Shown: piece after piece, positions 1 through 8,127 of the stretch | Numbering within the stretch: the stretch's first letter is position 1 | How the letters are laid out: each line of letters starts with the position of its first letter | Assembly: GCF_042850985.1 (NCBI RefSeq) | Contig: NZ_AP031415.1 | Location: 1,922,001 to 1,986,000, forward strand | Direction: 5' to 3' | DNA: 64,000 nucleotides | Source of the DNA: Allocoprobacillus sp002160865 | Lineage (GTDB): Bacteria; Bacillota_I; Bacilli_A; Erysipelotrichales; Coprobacillaceae | The notes under the pieces: model-generated | What the model saw: the letters and a program-made list of their open reading frames with translations, nothing else | Databases searched by the model: none | What the model was told of the DNA's origin: nothing | Position numbers and translations under genes: made by a program

Positions 1-199
1 ATCAAGTACGCCTGTCAACAGGTTCATACTCTGATGCTGTAACGGGCATTCCCGTGTAAGCCTACTTTTCTTTCAGCCACCTACTCCAAGAGGAATTCAA
101 TGAGTTCACTTGATTCTTTTTCACCAGCCAAGAACTCTCTACGCAAGCTCACTTATCTACTCTTTCTTTTCACAGTATTTATAACAGTAGTTTTTATAT
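1..199 (-). promoter_or_regulatory. T-box leader (Phe-type specifier), gene lies off the left edge
   Basis: This is a close copy of the leader in front of aroF at 1311-1575: the stem I sequence and the long block around 2-90 are nearly identical. Aligned to that copy, the specifier position here reads TTC (complement of 93-95), which is a phenylalanine codon. The antiterminator/terminator part and the controlled gene lie beyond position 1. By the usual T-box logic, uncharged tRNA-Phe would switch on the downstream gene, probably another aromatic amino acid gene. The specifier assignment is by alignment only. Confidence 0.75.
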
Positions 200-205
200 G
201 CTTAT

Positions 206-234
206 ATATTATGCGATAAAAACAAAAAAGTCAA
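206..234 (-). promoter_or_regulatory. Promoter of the left-edge T-box transcript
   Basis: On the minus strand TTGACT (229-234) is followed by a 17-base spacer and TAATAT (206-211). It lies just beyond the aroF stop and just upstream of the T-box leader, so the leader and its gene are probably transcribed independently of aroF. Confidence 0.65.
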
Positions 235-271
235 TCTTTTTTCTATATTTCCTTAATTTTATCTTTTTATT

Positions 272-1291
272 CTATTGTACATGTTTTCCAACAATTTCTC
301 CAATGCCTTTAATCTGTCTTAACAGTTCTGTATATTTTTTTGGTTTTAATGATTGTGGTCCATCACATAAAGCATGTTCTGGGTCATTATGCACTTCTAT
401 CATCAATCCATCACATCCTGCAGCTACAGCAGCTTTCGCCATTGGCTCTACCAGCCACCATTTCCCTCCGGCATGAGATGGATCAATAATAATAGGTAAG
501 TGTGTCAATCTCTTAATCACTGGAATCGCCTGTAAATCCAATGTGTTTCTTGTATAGCTTTCAAATGTTCTGATTCCTCTTTCACATAAAATCACATTGG
601 GATTTCCACTTGCCATGATATATTCTGCACTCATGATCCATTCTTCATATGTTGCACTTAATCCTCTTTTTAATAATATTGGTTTCGTACATCTTCTTCC
701 TACTTCTTTTAACAAATCAAAGTTTTGCATGTTTCTGGCTCCAATCTGAACCAGATCAACTTTTTCATTAAATTCATCAATATAATCAGCACTCATCAAT
801 TCAGATACAATCGGTAATCCTGTTTCCTTTTTCGCTGCCACTAAGATATCCAATCCTGCTGTTCCCATTCCCTGAAAGGCATATGGTGATGTTCTAGGCT
901 TGAACGCTCCCCCTCTTAACATATTCGCTCCAGCAGCTTTGGCTTCTCTGGCAATCGCAATGACCTGTTCCTTTGATTCAACTGAACATGGACCCGCTAT
1001 CAACGCCAGATGATCTCCACCAACCTTGACTCCACTGACATCTATAATGGAATCTTCAGGATGGAAGGCACGATTTGCCAACTTATAAGGTTCGCTGACA
1101 CGCATCACATGATCAACAACGGGTGACACTTCTAGTTGTTTAGGATCAACCTTTGTAACATCTCCTACCATTCCAATGACAGTTGTTTCTTCTCCTTTGG
1201 AAACATGAGCAACCAATCCAAAACTTTCAACCTTATTTACTAATTCTTTCACATCTTTTTCATTTGTATCTGGTTTTAAAACAATAATCAT
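272..1291 (-). CDS. aroF: 3-deoxy-7-phosphoheptulonate (DAHP) synthase
   Basis: This enzyme condenses phosphoenolpyruvate with erythrose 4-phosphate, the committed step of the shikimate pathway to Tyr, Phe and Trp. The 339-residue protein has the type I-beta layout: a ferredoxin-like N-terminal domain (about residues 1-75, starting MIIVLKPDTNEKD) followed by the barrel with LIAGPCSVES, RGGAFKPRTSPYAFQG, GARNMQNF, LLKRG and IIDPSHAGG. Length is normal for this subfamily. No chorismate mutase domain is evident. The ATG is preceded by an AGGAGGAAAG-like ribosome site. A tyrosine-type T-box directly upstream indicates control by tRNA-Tyr charging. The next transcript to the left has its own promoter and T-box. 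Confidence 0.95.
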   Translation of the reverse strand: MIIVLKPDTNEKDVKELVNKVESFGLVAHVSKGEETTVIGMVGDVTKVDPKQLEVSPVVDHVMRVSEPYKLANRAFHPEDSIIDVSGVKVGGDHLALIAGPCSVESKEQVIAIAREAKAAGANMLRGGAFKPRTSPYAFQGMGTAGLDILVAAKKETGLPIVSELMSADYIDEFNEKVDLVQIGARNMQNFDLLKEVGRRCTKPILLKRGLSATYEEWIMSAEYIMASGNPNVILCERGIRTFESYTRNTLDLQAIPVIKRLTHLPIIIDPSHAGGKWWLVEPMAKAAVAAGCDGLMIEVHNDPEHALCDGPQSLKPKKYTELLRQIKGIGEIVGKHVQ

Positions 1292-1310
1292 CTTTCTTCC
1301 TCCTTATAAT

Positions 1311-1345
1311 CAAAAAGTTCCTCCCATCATAAGGACGAGAGGAAC
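1311..1345 (-). terminator. T-box terminator hairpin
   Basis: Seven-base-pair arms at 1317-1323 and 1339-1345 are followed by a T run on the minus strand (1311-1316). The same sequence must refold for antitermination when uncharged tRNA is bound. Confidence 0.8.
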
Positions 1346-1575
1346 GATCGTGTTACCACCTTACTTCACTTATATATCACTATATAAGCCTTATCAAGTA
1401 CGCCTGTCAACAGGTTCATACTCTGATGCTGTAACGGGCATTCCCGTGTAAGCCTACTTTTCTTTCAGCCACCTACTCCAAGATGTATTCAATGGTGCCT
1501 TGATTTCTTTTTCACCAGCCAAGAACTCTCTACGTCTAAGACTCTCCATTTACTCTTTCTTTTCCTTGTATTTGT
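1311..1575 (-). promoter_or_regulatory. T-box riboswitch (Tyr-type specifier) controlling aroF
   Basis: On the minus strand the leader has stem I features (AGAGAGTTCTTGGCTGG), a specifier region reading GAA-TAC-ATC with TAC at 1485-1487 (a tyrosine codon followed by the expected purine), and the T-box core AAGGTGGTAACACG around 1350-1364. The UGGU of the core would pair with the ACCA end of uncharged tRNA. A terminator hairpin (GTTCCTC/GAGGAAC, 1317-1345) with a T run follows. The promoter lies around 1570-1605, but I see no strong -35 there. Confidence 0.88.
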
Positions 1576-1604
1576 TATATCATAACATACTTTTTAATAT
1601 AAAT

Positions 1605-3152
1605 CTATTCATTTGTTGTATTTGTTTCTGTTTGCTTAGTTGTTTCACTTTCTACTTTAACAATTTCATTATTCATAACCTTTTGAATATACTCTCTTGC
1701 CTTAGCAATTGACTGTTCATCTGGTTGTGTGACATAAACACCTTTTGGATTAACAGATGTCACATCACCTACTGTTGCCAGTTCTAATGTACGCTGCGAA
1801 GCATCTCCTGTCAAACGGAAAGACTGAACATCCCATGATGCCATATCACTAATTTGCATATTAATTAAAGATTTAATATCACTGGCACTTAAATTTGTTT
1901 CAAAACTATCTGATAATGATTCAAATACACTATCCATACTTGTAATTAAACTTGGTGAACAACATTTCTTGATAATCGCCTTCAACATCAACATCTGATT
2001 TTTCCCACGAATTTCATCGCCATCCACAAAAGCATATCTTTCACGTACAAAAGATAAAGCATGTTTAGAATCAAATGTCTGTTTTCCCGGTTTAATTGTA
2101 TACTTATCTAAACGCGTCACAAAGACACCATCATCTCTACCAATAACATCATATTTAGGAACATCAATTTCAATACCACCTAAAGCATCAATGACATTTA
2201 AAAATGAAGTAAAATTGAATTTCGCATAATAATTCATTTTGATATCCATTAGATTTTCTACAGTCTGAATTGTCGCATCAATACCACCTTTTGCACTATG
2301 TGTCAACTTATCTTTTCCCATGACACCATCAATTCCTTGAATATCCACATAATAATCACGAGGAATACTGACTAATAAAATTTGTTTTGTTGTAGGATTA
2401 ATTGTTGCAATCATATTGACATCTGACAATGAGAATGTATTAATAGGTCCTTTTTGATCACGTCCACTAATAAAGACAATAAAAGGTTCTTGTGTCACTT
2501 TCGCACTATTAGCAGTGACTTTAGGTAACTTGATTTCATATTTTTGAATAATTCTTATTTTTTCATTGAAGTTTTCTTCAATGGAATCAAAAGTTTTTAA
2601 ATCTACATTTTTAACAATAATAGCACTCATTTCCTGTGTCATTAAAGCTTCAATCAATTCATTATTACTTGCATAATTTGTCACTGTAATATCACCGATA
2701 TCATCTTCAATCATTGTTTCTGTCTTATTAATATTAACAGCATCTCCATGAAGGGCACCAAATGACTGCCCTTTTAAATCATCAATTGTATCATAGAATG
2801 AATCTTTTAATACAACAACATCCATCTCAATAATTTCTTCACTTCCACCCGTAATAGCAGAAATAAAGTTTGAACCTTTCATTAAAGACCATGATGCAAT
2901 AATTAACACAATAGCTAAAATAATATTGATCAGTTTCATCACTGCCACTTTCACAGGATGAGAATCATTTTTATCTCTGGATAAACGATATAAAAGAAAT
3001 GTTATCAAAAAAACAATAATAATCAATGGTATAAAATATTTTAATGGTAGTATACTTAACTCATAGGCAACAAACGTAAAAACGATAGCCGCAATGAGCG
3101 TAATAATCAACAATAATCTTCTAGAAAGTAATATTTTGAAAAACTTTTTCAT
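1605..3152 (-). CDS. LytR-CpsA-Psr (LCP) family cell-wall polymer ligase
   Basis: LCP proteins are membrane enzymes that transfer undecaprenyl-linked anionic polymers or capsule onto peptidoglycan. The 515-residue protein begins with three hydrophobic segments (about 12-32, 36-56 and 70-92). It then has a roughly 130-residue extracellular region and the LCP domain (about 225-410). Hallmarks are SDVNMIATINP, SIPRDYYV (catalytic Arg region), FNFTSFLNVIDALGGIEIDV and FVRERYAF with a following D-E-I-RGKNQ stretch. A paralogue of the same design lies at 21016-22506. The start is ATG with GAGGG five bases upstream. It probably serves the surface polysaccharide made by the cluster further right, but the exact polymer is not shown. 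Confidence 0.92.
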   Translation of the reverse strand: MKKFFKILLSRRLLLIITLIAAIVFTFVAYELSILPLKYFIPLIIIVFLITFLLYRLSRDKNDSHPVKVAVMKLINIILAIVLIIASWSLMKGSNFISAITGGSEEIIEMDVVVLKDSFYDTIDDLKGQSFGALHGDAVNINKTETMIEDDIGDITVTNYASNNELIEALMTQEMSAIIVKNVDLKTFDSIEENFNEKIRIIQKYEIKLPKVTANSAKVTQEPFIVFISGRDQKGPINTFSLSDVNMIATINPTTKQILLVSIPRDYYVDIQGIDGVMGKDKLTHSAKGGIDATIQTVENLMDIKMNYYAKFNFTSFLNVIDALGGIEIDVPKYDVIGRDDGVFVTRLDKYTIKPGKQTFDSKHALSFVRERYAFVDGDEIRGKNQMLMLKAIIKKCCSPSLITSMDSVFESLSDSFETNLSASDIKSLINMQISDMASWDVQSFRLTGDASQRTLELATVGDVTSVNPKGVYVTQPDEQSIAKAREYIQKVMNNEIVKVESETTKQTETNTTNE

Positions 3153-3261
3153 TTAATCCCTCTTTTCACTTCAATTCTAACATTACCATTATACACACTA
3201 TTCCATGAATTACAAAGGAAAACTGCATCATCATTATAGAAAATGCTTGTGAACTTTTCAT

Positions 3262-3294
3262 GAAAAAAAGTGGGTTTTGTTTTCACCCACTCAT
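3262..3294 (-). terminator. Rho-independent terminator after the TOPRIM gene
   Basis: A GAGTGGGT/ACCCACT hairpin runs into a seven-T tract on the minus strand. It lies 14 bases beyond the stop of the TOPRIM gene and separates the ATPase/TOPRIM operon from the LCP gene. Confidence 0.75.
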
Positions 3295-3307
3295 TTTAAA
3301 AATAAAT

Positions 3308-4039
3308 TCAGACAATTCCCTTCACTTCATTCACTAAATATTGCTTATTATTTTTAAAAAAAATATGAAAATTTGAATGACGTAACAATGAATGAAAAGA
3401 TATTTTAATCTGTGCCCAAGAATCTTTATAATCCTTACCCATAGGAATTTCATTCTTATTCATAAAATTTATAAACTCGTGTTCTCGTCCTTCAAATTGA
3501 TCTGCAAAATTAATTGCATATTCTTCTTTTAACGCCTGTTTTAATTGACGAATATTATATAAGACATGATCAAGGTTACACGAAAAATAATATGTTTCTA
3601 TAGGTAAATGATATATTTTAGAGGCAGAATTTAAAATATTTAAATTTCTTGATTTCAATTCATTTCTTTGTTTGACCCTTTCAACATTATTAGTATAAAT
3701 ACCGTCATCTTCATAACGAAATTCCTTATCTTTTTCACTTAGATAAATGTATTGAGAGTCTATATAACAGCCATCTGTATCAGTTATATAAATGATTTTT
3801 TCAATATACTTCTTTTGAATACCTCGATTATTTTCCAGATAATTATCAACAATGATTTTGATTCTATCTTTCATATTCTTTTTATAATATGGATGAGATA
3901 AACTGGCTGTTGCATCCCCTCTTAAAACTTCAAATCTTATCAAATGCGTATTGATTAATTCCGATAATATAGGTTCCAACGCATCTTTATCACTCATACC
4001 CTCTACTACAAATAAAATGACCTTTTTCATATTATTCAT
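3308..4039 (-). CDS. TOPRIM-fold protein, putative nuclease partner of the ATPase
   Basis: The 243-residue protein carries TOPRIM signatures. An acidic motif VEGMSDKDAL (Glu14) sits right after the first strand, and IIYITDTDG (Asp87, Asp89) gives the DxD metal site. TOPRIM domains of this kind act as metal-dependent nucleases in OLD, Gabija and PARIS-type systems; that role here is inference. The rest (about 100-243) is charged and I do not recognise it. It overlaps the ATPase stop by eight bases and has no strong ribosome site of its own, so translation is probably coupled. The two proteins very likely work together. Met4 (4030) is an alternative start. Confidence 0.7.
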   Translation of the reverse strand: MNNMKKVILFVVEGMSDKDALEPILSELINTHLIRFEVLRGDATASLSHPYYKKNMKDRIKIIVDNYLENNRGIQKKYIEKIIYITDTDGCYIDSQYIYLSEKDKEFRYEDDGIYTNNVERVKQRNELKSRNLNILNSASKIYHLPIETYYFSCNLDHVLYNIRQLKQALKEEYAINFADQFEGREHEFINFMNKNEIPMGKDYKDSWAQIKISFHSLLRHSNFHIFFKNNKQYLVNEVKGIV

Positions 4040-5414
4040 ACATTTGACCAGCCTTTCTAAAAGCCCTTTTTATTTTATAATTTTTAGTTTCCTGATAAAG
4101 AATTTCTTTTTGCCCTCCTAACATAATACTTGTATAGTAGAAATCACGAACATTATTATTAGATTTGACACCATGAAAATGAATATATCTATTGTTAGGG
4201 TTTGTCGTTGTTAATATGATTGATTTGTAAGGTAATTTTTCTAAAGCTCTCAAATTATGTGAAGTAAAGATAAATTGCCCTTTTGCTGATTCGTAAATAA
4301 TTTCAATCAGTTCCCCTAACAAATATTCAAATATTCCCGAATCAAATTCATCAATCATTAAACAAATCGAAGAATGATTATACATTGCTATTAAAGAACT
4401 CGTTACAGAAATAATTCTTTTAATTCCTTCTGACTCATACCTTAATGGAATATATTTCCCATTTCTTTTACTCACAACTTCAAATCCATAACCCTGACTT
4501 CCATCCTTCATCAATTGTTCTTTTTTATTCATAATTTCAATATTTAAAGTCGGTACTATTGCATTTAAAACTGTATCTATTTGAATTATCACTTTTTCAA
4601 AGTCAGTAAAAATATCTTTTTTTAATTCACTTGGTTCTAATAAATTAATTGCAATATTCCCTAATGTCAATGAACTATGGTCTGATAGATAAACATTAAC
4701 TGGCATACGTGTATTCAGATTGATACTACCCATCAAATCATTTTGAATGATGATAAGACCTGTTTGAGCATATCTATTTAATATTTTTAATACTTCTATG
4801 AGTTTTTCCTCATTTTTTTCTTTTAAATCCGAAACAATATGAGCAAGATTTCTTGTATGAAAGAAAAATGAACTTCCTACTTCAATTTCTTTAGTCACTT
4901 TTAACCCTACATAATTTTCATAAGAAAATTTATTAAATAACTTTTTAAAAACAATTTCATTATTTTTGACTTCAAACAAAGTCTTTTGAGAAAGCCACTT
5001 TTTCTCACTATATGAATATTCTTTAGATAACATCTTCTCATCAATAATATCATAAGCATTGCCTTCCTTTTCTCTAGGCTTTGCAATAACAAAAATATAT
5101 GTGACAAGTTGTGTAAAGGATTGTGATTTTATATAGAATGTGCATTCTATTTTAGCACGATGGCTTTCGTTACTTATATATTGCCCAATATCTTCTGGGA
5201 GTTTTTCACCTGATAAGACTCTTTTGAGGATTTGAGCAGTTTCTAGTGCCGTTGTTTTTCCCGAACCATTTTGTCCATAAATTCCTAAAACAGAATGCAA
5301 ATCGTTACATTCATTTCTCTTTATTTGAGATAATTCATCAAATACCAATTCTCCATATTCAACATTTTTTATTCCTTCTATGACTAATCTTTCCAAACGC
5401 ACCAAATAATCCAT
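4032..5414 (-). CDS. AAA ATPase of the OLD/AAA_15 type, putative defence ATPase
   Basis: With the start placed at 5414 (ATG, GGAGGT eight bases upstream), the protein has 460 residues. It shows Walker A GQNGSGKT near residues 47-54 and an SMC/OLD-like split layout. A late Walker B follows, LMIDEFDSG (about 362), then IFTSHNLRALEK with the switch His. Such ATPases pair with TOPRIM or other effectors in antiphage modules (OLD class 2, Gabija, PARIS AriA). The downstream partner here is a separate TOPRIM protein overlapping by eight bases. There are no transmembrane segments and no methylase or helicase nearby. The upstream in-frame extension to 5444 lacks a ribosome site and is not used here. 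Confidence 0.8.
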   Translation of the reverse strand: MDYLVRLERLVIEGIKNVEYGELVFDELSQIKRNECNDLHSVLGIYGQNGSGKTTALETAQILKRVLSGEKLPEDIGQYISNESHRAKIECTFYIKSQSFTQLVTYIFVIAKPREKEGNAYDIIDEKMLSKEYSYSEKKWLSQKTLFEVKNNEIVFKKLFNKFSYENYVGLKVTKEIEVGSSFFFHTRNLAHIVSDLKEKNEEKLIEVLKILNRYAQTGLIIIQNDLMGSINLNTRMPVNVYLSDHSSLTLGNIAINLLEPSELKKDIFTDFEKVIIQIDTVLNAIVPTLNIEIMNKKEQLMKDGSQGYGFEVVSKRNGKYIPLRYESEGIKRIISVTSSLIAMYNHSSICLMIDEFDSGIFEYLLGELIEIIYESAKGQFIFTSHNLRALEKLPYKSIILTTTNPNNRYIHFHGVKSNNNVRDFYYTSIMLGGQKEILYQETKNYKIKRAFRKAGQMYE

Positions 5415-5534
5415 TGAACAGCACCTCCATGAATATTTTATCAAACATCATAATAGTGGTCAATATTTATATTTTGTAACTTTTTGTATCATTTTATAAA
5501 AATTTTATTAGATTTTTCATTTTTTTATTTAAAA

Positions 5535-5568
5535 TAAAAATAGTAGGTTTGTTTTTACCCACTATTTC
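5535..5568 (-). terminator. Terminator after the flavin-related operon
   Basis: The hairpin AATAGTGGGT/ACCTACTATT is followed by a T-rich tract on the minus strand. It overlaps the stop of the PNPOx-like gene (5562) and separates the operon from the ATPase gene. The AT-rich bases 5415-5534 between them hold nothing else I recognise apart from the ATPase ribosome site. Confidence 0.65.
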
Positions 5569-6026
5569 TTTTCATCATATGGCTTATATTCGACTGTTTC
5601 CTTATCAAAATCAATAAAAATCTGAAAAGCCTGATTTTTCTTATCTGTATCCCATATTTCGACAAATGAAGGAGTCACTTTCACAAGAATTTCATCTTGT
5701 TCATGACTATAAGCATTATAGCTACCCCATAAATATTTTTGATAAAGTTTTTCAAACTGACGATCTGGCTCATCAATAACTAAGCCTAGTATTTCTGCTC
5801 GTCCTTCTACTTGAATACCCCCACAACATAAAGCAACTTGAGGGTTTTCATAAAGTTGTTTTGTCTTTCTAAAATTTTTATCTGTTTTAAAATAAATCGC
5901 ATCATTATAAATCAAACAACTGACATTTCTCACCATGACATGATCATGAACACTTGATGCCAGTGCCATAATCTTTGATGGTGCTAATTTATCAAAAAGA
6001 TATTGTTTTGCTTCTGTAAAGTTCAT
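5562..6026 (-). CDS. Pyridoxamine 5'-phosphate oxidase-like flavin-binding protein
   Basis: The 154-residue protein has the split-barrel PNPOx-like fold. The N-terminal half reads ALASSVHDHVMVRNVSCL then IYFKTDKNFRKTKQLYENP, followed by VALCCGGIQVEGRAEI. These are the strands that bind FMN, or sometimes F420 or heme, in this family. The substrate is unknown, and it is too short and divergent to call PdxH. It sits 11 bases downstream of two riboflavin-type ECF transporter genes and shares their FMN riboswitch, which fits an FMN-using enzyme. The start has AGGAGAG eight bases upstream. Confidence 0.8.
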   Translation of the reverse strand: MNFTEAKQYLFDKLAPSKIMALASSVHDHVMVRNVSCLIYNDAIYFKTDKNFRKTKQLYENPQVALCCGGIQVEGRAEILGLVIDEPDRQFEKLYQKYLWGSYNAYSHEQDEILVKVTPSFVEIWDTDKKNQAFQIFIDFDKETVEYKPYDEKK

Positions 6027-6036
6027 CGTTTCTCTC

Positions 6037-6678
6037 CTAAATCATATTTTGCATAGCAAGTATAATACAAAGAATCGTTATCGTCATAAAAAGTCCAACC
6101 CAAACAAGAGAATGGGAATGTTGTAAACTTTGTGTTCCCGTTTCTACAAAATTCATTTTTCTTAAAATGGTCACAAGACTTTTATATAAAAGCAAAGTGA
6201 TTCCAGCATTTAAACCAGCTTTTAATAAATTAAAAGGAATAATACCCGGCAACAACAATGCCACAACAGCCTCTCTAGGCATTCCATAATAGATGGGTGT
6301 CACAATATAATTCCAGATGGTCATATTCAAAACAGTGACCATAACTCCTGCAATCAAACCAATCATAGCACCTTGTTTGGTATGTTTATGTTTATAAATA
6401 GCAGCTGCTACACAAGCAAAAGAACAAGTTGAAATCATATTCATGACCACATCTAAAATTGTTCCACCTTTGATCATGATTTCTAATACTGAACAAATAC
6501 CACTCATAATCAGTGATGTTGCTGGTCCATAGATAAATCCTCCAATAACGATAATAATATCTTTAGGATCATAGGTTAACCATGTCACTGTAGGGACAAG
6601 TGGAATAAAGGCAAAGAGATTTAAAATCATAGCCAGTGCACAAAGAATACCTACGGTTGTTATTTTTTTGGATTTCAT
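6037..6678 (-). CDS. ECF transporter S component, RibU-like (second copy)
   Basis: This is a 213-residue integral membrane protein with about six hydrophobic segments, beginning MKSKKITTVGILCALAMIL. It has the IIVIGGFIYGPATSLIMSG block typical of RibU/YpaA-type substrate-binding subunits and a C-terminal PFNLLKAGLNAGITLLLYK helix. The S component captures the vitamin and needs the shared energising module (EcfA, EcfA', EcfT), which is not in this window. I chose ATG at 6678 because it has AGAGGTG five bases upstream. The longer form would overlap the previous gene without a ribosome site. It is a tandem paralogue of the next gene upstream; the substrate may be riboflavin or a relative. Confidence 0.85.
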   Translation of the reverse strand: MKSKKITTVGILCALAMILNLFAFIPLVPTVTWLTYDPKDIIIVIGGFIYGPATSLIMSGICSVLEIMIKGGTILDVVMNMISTCSFACVAAAIYKHKHTKQGAMIGLIAGVMVTVLNMTIWNYIVTPIYYGMPREAVVALLLPGIIPFNLLKAGLNAGITLLLYKSLVTILRKMNFVETGTQSLQHSHSLVWVGLFMTITILCIILAMQNMI

Positions 6679-6688
6679 AGGGACACCT

Positions 6689-7297
6689 CTATTCTCTGGC
6701 AAATTGTTTTAATGGTGTACTGATTTTCTTATAGACAATAAATGTAATCATTGATGTGACTCCACATTTGATTAAATTAAATGGAACAACACCAAATAAT
6801 GCAAGTGTCCAAATATTATTGACTAATGGACAAACAGCATGACACATTGAAATAATTGTATCTAATGACCATCCCATCATATTGACATAAAATGGAATAA
6901 TCATATAAACATTAGATATCACAGCTGTTAATGTACAAATCACTGTCCCAACAAGCATACCTTTTAAAGCAGATTTCTTTTCTTTATGATGATCATAAAT
7001 CCAGATAGCAGGTAAAACATAGGCACAGCTGACAATAAAGTTAGAAAGTTCTCCAACAAAGGCTGTACTAGTTCCTAAAATAGCCAGCTTCACAAGTAAT
7101 TTCACTGCCACAATCATTACAGCTGCCAGTGGACCTAATGCAAAACCACCAATAATTTCTGGTAAAGCAGCCAAATCAAAATCCATGAAAGGAGGCATAA
7201 ATGGTAGTGGTGTTTTAAACATCATTAAAATTCCACCCAATGCTCCTAACATTCCAATTAAAGCAATTTTTTTGACATTCAATTTTTTTGTTTTCAT
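6689..7297 (-). CDS. ribU: Riboflavin ECF transporter S component RibU
   Basis: This is a 202-residue membrane protein with six predicted helices. ALPEIIGGFALGPLAAVMIV and PFNLIKCGVTSMITFIVYK are characteristic RibU blocks. It is the first gene after an FMN riboswitch, which strongly supports riboflavin uptake. AAGGAG lies seven bases before the ATG. Downstream come a second S component and a PNPOx-like gene in the same direction with short gaps, so the three probably form one flavin-controlled operon. Confidence 0.9.
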   Translation of the reverse strand: MKTKKLNVKKIALIGMLGALGGILMMFKTPLPFMPPFMDFDLAALPEIIGGFALGPLAAVMIVAVKLLVKLAILGTSTAFVGELSNFIVSCAYVLPAIWIYDHHKEKKSALKGMLVGTVICTLTAVISNVYMIIPFYVNMMGWSLDTIISMCHAVCPLVNNIWTLALFGVVPFNLIKCGVTSMITFIVYKKISTPLKQFARE

Positions 7298-7361
7298 TCT
7301 TCTATCTCCTTTTTTCTAAAAAAAATAACTTAAACACAAAAAATGTCTAAGTCGCATAGAA

Positions 7362-7482
7362 GTTGTCTTTTCTCATCCGGACTATACCGTCGGTTCTGGA
7401 ATTGCACCAGATCAGTCGCTGTTAAGCGAGTCATGGACTTTCACCATCGGTAGGGACTTACACCCTGCCACAAAGACGTTTA
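7362..7482 (-). promoter_or_regulatory. FMN riboswitch (RFN element)
   Basis: Read on the minus strand, the conserved RFN core is clear: GGCAGGGTGTAAGTCCC, CGATGGTGAAAGTCCATGA, CTGGTGCAATTCCAG, then ACCGACGGTATAGTCCGGAT. It ends about 65 bases before ribU. FMN binding normally represses such operons by termination or ribosome-site sequestration. I could not assign the expression platform with confidence. Confidence 0.95.
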
Positions 7483-7626
7483 TTCAGTTTTGAAAACCGG
7501 TTATAGAATTGACATCATCTATGTATTAATCATATACCTTTTTATCTCCTTTGTAAATAAAGATTGTCAAATATATAAATATGTTTCATAATAGAGATAA
7601 TCAAAAAAAGAAAGCGAGGTCATTTA

Positions 7627-8127
7627 ATGCTTGTTCAGCATAACATCCAACCTATATATAATCAAAGTTCACAAATATTAATTCTTGGTTCATTTCCTTC
7701 TGTTAAATCAAGGGAAGCACAGTTTTTTTATCATCATCCACAAAATCGTTTTTGGAAGATTTGCGCCTTATTATATCATCATGAACCTTTATTAACGATT
7801 GAGGGTAAAAAAGCTTTTTTATTAAAGCATCATATTGCTTTATGGGATGTGATACAAAGTTGTGAAATACAAGGTTCAAGTGATAGTTCTATTCAAAATG
7901 TCAAAGTCAATGATATAACATCACTTTTAAAACAGACACATATTCAATATATTTACACAAATGGAAAAAAAGCACATCAATTATATAGTCAATATTGTTA
8001 TCCTATGACTGGAATCAAAGATATATGTTTGCCATCCACTTCTCCTGCTAATGCTGCATATTCATTAGAAAGATTGTTGGATAGCTGGAAAATCATTTGT
8101 CAAGAAGAAGGAAAGGAAGTTTTATGA
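7627..8127 (+). CDS. DNA-deoxyinosine glycosylase (UDG superfamily)
   Basis: This is a 166-residue base-excision repair enzyme of the uracil-DNA glycosylase fold, family 6 (HDG) type. It removes hypoxanthine from deaminated adenine. Visible motifs are ILGSFPSVKS (motif I), HPQNRFWKI, LWDVIQSC and LPSTSPAN (motif II region). An AAGCGAGG ribosome site precedes the ATG. The next gene starts inside its stop (ATGA), so the two are co-translated. Confidence 0.88.
   Translation: MLVQHNIQPIYNQSSQILILGSFPSVKSREAQFFYHHPQNRFWKICALLYHHEPLLTIEGKKAFLLKHHIALWDVIQSCEIQGSSDSSIQNVKVNDITSLLKQTHIQYIYTNGKKAHQLYSQYCYPMTGIKDICLPSTSPANAAYSLERLLDSWKIICQEEGKEVL

Noticed and set aside
198..476. 92-codon plus-strand open frame
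   Set aside because: Lies antisense to aroF and its downstream T-box promoter; no ribosome site or family signature.
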